This document shows, in pieces, positions 61,788-64,000 of a DNA stretch of 64,000 bases (the first letter of the stretch is position 1; every line of letters begins with the position of its first letter). Location: the NCBI GenBank assembly GCA_963677625.2, contig CAXXSW010000004.1, positions 310,001-374,000 of the forward strand. The letters run 5' to 3'. The position numbers were made by a program, and so were the translations under genes. Below the pieces are notes generated by a model. The model saw only the letters and a list, made by a program, of their open reading frames with translations. It ran no database searches and was not told the DNA's origin. Source of the DNA: UBA1351 sp963677625. GTDB lineage: Bacteria > Bacillota > Clostridia > Lachnospirales > Vallitaleaceae.

Positions 61788-62586
61788 TGGAATCACCTCT
61801 TTTTATCAGGTCCACCTCACCCCATAGACCAATTTTATCTTGAACGATAATCACCATTCCAGAAATATGCTGAATCTGTTTACCTAACTCCAGGACACTT
61901 GCAATATCATCTGAACTCCTAACTTGATTACAAAGGTAAGTAGCTGCTGCATCAGCTATATCTGCTTCTTTTGAAAGAACTACAAGGGCATCTGCCTGTC
62001 CAAAACTTAAAGAATGACCAAACGTTCCACTTGATGTACATATACTCATAGGCCCTGTCTTCTCCTTAAGCTGAATGGCCAAGCTGTCTGATAGAACTGA
62101 TTTCCCAGCATAAATGGCAACGCTTGAAGACTCAACAATATTCATTGCAAGATCTCCTCCGTTTTCAACTATTATATGTACATTTCCATATTCTTTCATT
62201 AGGTCCTTTACAATCTTTTGAGCTGTAACGCCTGCAACAGTTGCCATAGGTCCGACCAAACAGTGATTAGAACCATGAAGCATACTCCGGATTACATCTG
62301 ATTCTTTTATATAAGCCTTCTTACATAAAATGTCTACTTCAACATCTGATAGATATAAGGGCTCTAATCCTGTCAAAAACTCAGGAATCAGATTAGAAAA
62401 GTTCAAAATATCCTGGCGAACTCTTTTAATAATGGTATGCACTTTATCTTTGATTATTTCAATATCATCAACAGGATCTATCATTATATCGCAATCGCTT
62501 TCATCAATTGAAACGTTAAATGCAAGTTTTCCATCAGTATGATGCCAATGCCGGTAAAAACGCTCTTCATAAACACTTGTATTCAT
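61777..62586 (-). CDS. UPF0280 (ApbE-like) protein
   Basis: The 269-residue protein matches UPF0280/COG2122: CLVGPMATVAGVTAQKIV (about 99-116), IIVENGGDLAMN (about 128-139), MSICTSSGTFGHSLSFGQAD (about 166-185) and AAATYLCNQV. The family is related in fold to the flavin transferase ApbE. In methanogens and some anaerobes it occurs with DUF39 and NIL-ferredoxin proteins involved in making homocysteine from aspartate semialdehyde and sulfide. The neighbours here are exactly those partners. The start ATG lies 26 bases after the ferredoxin gene. Confidence 0.9.
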   Translation of the reverse strand: MNTSVYEERFYRHWHHTDGKLAFNVSIDESDCDIMIDPVDDIEIIKDKVHTIIKRVRQDILNFSNLIPEFLTGLEPLYLSDVEVDILCKKAYIKESDVIRSMLHGSNHCLVGPMATVAGVTAQKIVKDLMKEYGNVHIIVENGGDLAMNIVESSSVAIYAGKSVLSDSLAIQLKEKTGPMSICTSSGTFGHSLSFGQADALVVLSKEADIADAAATYLCNQVRSSDDIASVLELGKQIQHISGMVIIVQDKIGLWGEVDLIKRGDSNGM

Positions 62587-62612
62587 GCTTTTTCACTCTT
62601 TCTATAAGGGTT

Positions 62613-63014
62613 TTACAGGACAGCCCTTATGGCTCTTGCAGGACAAGCAGTTACACATAGCTTACAGTCCAGGCAAAGGTCCTTATCAAAAGTCAATTCT
62701 AAATCTTCATCAATTTTCAGTGCATCTACAGCGCATACAGCAGTACAAGCACCACAATTGACACATATCTCTTTATCAATCAAAATTGCTGATTCAATTT
62801 TGCTAACCATAACATGACAGGTCTTAGCATATTTAAGTCCTTCTTCAATAACCCCTTCATCCCCATCAACTTCAGCTAATAAAAATCCCCTTGCATTATA
62901 GTCTATAGAAGCTCTAAGTATATTAATACCTAAATCATAGGTCTTGATTAAGTCTTGGATAATTGGATGTCTTGTTTCTTCTCTTGGAAAATCAAAAAGT
63001 ATAATTTGTTTCAT
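62613..63014 (-). CDS. NIL domain plus two [4Fe-4S] ferredoxin
   Basis: The 133-residue protein has an N-terminal NIL-type domain (about 1-72, with IILFDFPREET and NARGFLLAEVDG) and two [4Fe-4S] cluster motifs, CVNCGACTAVC (about 84-94) and CLDCKLCVTACP (about 113-124). In methanogens this partner protein (MA1822 type) supplies electrons or sulfur for aspartate semialdehyde sulfurtransferase. It overlaps the DUF39 gene by 4 bases (ATGA), so the two are made together. Confidence 0.92.
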   Translation of the reverse strand: MKQIILFDFPREETRHPIIQDLIKTYDLGINILRASIDYNARGFLLAEVDGDEGVIEEGLKYAKTCHVMVSKIESAILIDKEICVNCGACTAVCAVDALKIDEDLELTFDKDLCLDCKLCVTACPARAIRAVL

Positions 63015-64000
63015 TTAAGACCACCTTTCTTAATAATTTTAAGTCCCTTAAGTTGCTCTTCCATAGGAAAAGTTTCGATAGGCTCTTGAAGTAGAAAATC
63101 TCCTTTTCTTATCCAATCCTTCAATTCTTCCGCTATTTCTCTTGCCTTCTTTAAGCTGGATAAGGGTGCTGTACGAATCGTCTTACCGTCAATTTCAATT
63201 TTTCCACTTCTAAGCTCCTTGTAGGATACTTCTCCAAGGATTGGCTTTGCACCTTGACTAACACTATAATCAACAATGTTGGTCTTAATATCTTCATCTT
63301 TTACAGCTAGATGGGTCAATATTTCTTCATCAAGGACTGGTATAGGTATACCAACACCAACAAACATAGAAGTTCCATATTTTTCAAATACAGCTGGTTG
63401 TATGTATTTACTTTGCATCGTCTTAAGGTCACCAATAAGAGCTAGGGTTCCAGCAGGTGTTTTAGGTATATCATTAGCCCCTCTTGGAACAGCAGACTTA
63501 AACTGGGTTCCTCTCCATGATACATAACCGGGACCACCAGCTAAAAAAATCCTCGTTCCGAGACCGATTGTGCGATAGGTAGGATCATTAAGTAGGGGAC
63601 TCAGCTGACCAGATGTTGAATAAGTAACTATACTGGAATTTGGATTCAATACACCCATATAAGTAAATATTCGTTTATTCGATGTATTGATTGCTGCTGC
63701 GTAATTTTGGTAGCAATTTCTTGGATTATATAGATAGGCTTCATTAATACTATCTTTGTTAATATAGGTAGAAATTTCCTTCCTTGGATAACAATCCGTT
63801 CCCTTAGCTGTTGCCTTTAAGTGTATATCCTTACCAGCTATTAAATCACATATAACATGGGCCCCTCCATATTCATATCCTTCACTTTCAGATTCCTGAG
63901 TCGCACCGATATAGGTGTCCACTGCAGCAAGCCCCCCATAAGCTTCCACATTATTCAGGTATATCTTTTCCATACGCATAGGAGGATCGGAATGACCAAA
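63011..64000 (-). CDS. DUF39 protein, probable L-aspartate semialdehyde sulfurtransferase, 5' part cut off
   Basis: The DUF39 protein converts aspartate semialdehyde to homocysteine using sulfide (known from methanogens, MA1821 type). The reading frame is open to the window edge, and the bases at the edge code FGHSDPPMRM, matching the family, so the ATG at 63979 is internal and the true start is outside. Seen are YLNNVEAYGGLAAVDTYIGA, AKGTDCYPRKEI with the conserved cysteine, YNPRNCYQNYAAAI with another, and FLAGGPGYVSWRGTQF. The methanogen-type CBS domains are absent. It starts an operon with the NIL-ferredoxin, UPF0280, GNAT and dehydrogenase genes. Confidence 0.9.
   Translation of the reverse strand, partial: FGHSDPPMRMEKIYLNNVEAYGGLAAVDTYIGATQESESEGYEYGGAHVICDLIAGKDIHLKATAKGTDCYPRKEISTYINKDSINEAYLYNPRNCYQNYAAAINTSNKRIFTYMGVLNPNSSIVTYSTSGQLSPLLNDPTYRTIGLGTRIFLAGGPGYVSWRGTQFKSAVPRGANDIPKTPAGTLALIGDLKTMQSKYIQPAVFEKYGTSMFVGVGIPIPVLDEEILTHLAVKDEDIKTNIVDYSVSQGAKPILGEVSYKELRSGKIEIDGKTIRTAPLSSLKKAREIAEELKDWIRKGDFLLQEPIETFPMEEQLKGLKIIKKGGLK

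Noticed and set aside
1..64000. tRNA genes and CRISPR arrays
   Set aside because: I looked for clusters of short direct repeats and for tRNA T-loop patterns and found none that could be supported by eye.

Overview
The window looks like chromosome from a low-GC Gram-positive bacterium of the class Clostridia. The grounds are AT-rich DNA, strong AGGAGG-type ribosome binding sites, consensus sigma-A promoters, three T-box leaders (Ser, Val, Thr), BioY/BirA biotin control, a type 2 PyrF, a PyrK/PyrD pair and a cellobiose phosphorylase very like the clostridial enzyme. An anaerobic, cellulose- or cellobiose-using member near the Lachnospirales is a guess. I saw no rRNA, tRNA, CRISPR array, prophage or insertion sequence. 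Both window edges cut genes: prfB (3' part missing) on the left and a DUF39 sulfurtransferase (5' part missing) on the right. Most genes lie on the minus strand.

Layout. 1-9.5 kb holds translation and secretion genes: prfB with its programmed frameshift, secA, serS and valS (each under a T-box), a MORN-like repeat protein, an unusual nested inverted repeat and a 27-residue membrane micro-ORF. 9.8-23.3 kb is a tight eight-gene operon: a large uncharacterised protein, three Hsp70-type ATPases (one fused to a von Willebrand A domain), one degenerate Hsp70 with both nucleotide motifs lost, a long protein ending in a GrpE-like domain, a TPR protein and a membrane coiled-coil protein. No DnaJ, ClpB or ordinary dnaK/grpE set accompanies it. 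This is the best candidate for an undescribed system.

23.4-33 kb carries a CobD/HisC-like aminotransferase, deoC, and a LacI-controlled pair of GH94 glycoside phosphorylases, followed by a GH5 endoglucanase lipoprotein. Together these suggest extracellular beta-glucan cutting and intracellular phosphorolysis of cellobiose. 33-37 kb has small membrane proteins next to a MurL/MurD2-like pair, which points to the alternative L-Glu ligase plus epimerase route to peptidoglycan D-glutamate. 37.1-37.9 kb is a shortened flagellin-like protein.

38-47.5 kb is a pyrimidine operon (pyrC-pyrF-carA-carB-pyrK-pyrD-pyrE, no pyrB) behind a leader with a small ORF ending inside a terminator-like hairpin. 47.6-58 kb is mixed: a DUF815 ATPase, a queuosine-precursor transporter beside the remnant of a probable radical SAM gene, thrS (T-box), bioY (BirA operator), DUF4003, a LiaF-like protein, a DUF523-YbaK fusion, a flavin reductase-like protein and an aminotransferase. 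58.3-60.3 kb is a pseudouridine catabolism pair (kinase with its own HTH, and psuG). 60.4-64 kb is an operon of DUF39, NIL-ferredoxin and UPF0280 proteins, the set linked to homocysteine formation by sulfide transfer, with a GNAT enzyme and a 2-hydroxyacid dehydrogenase.
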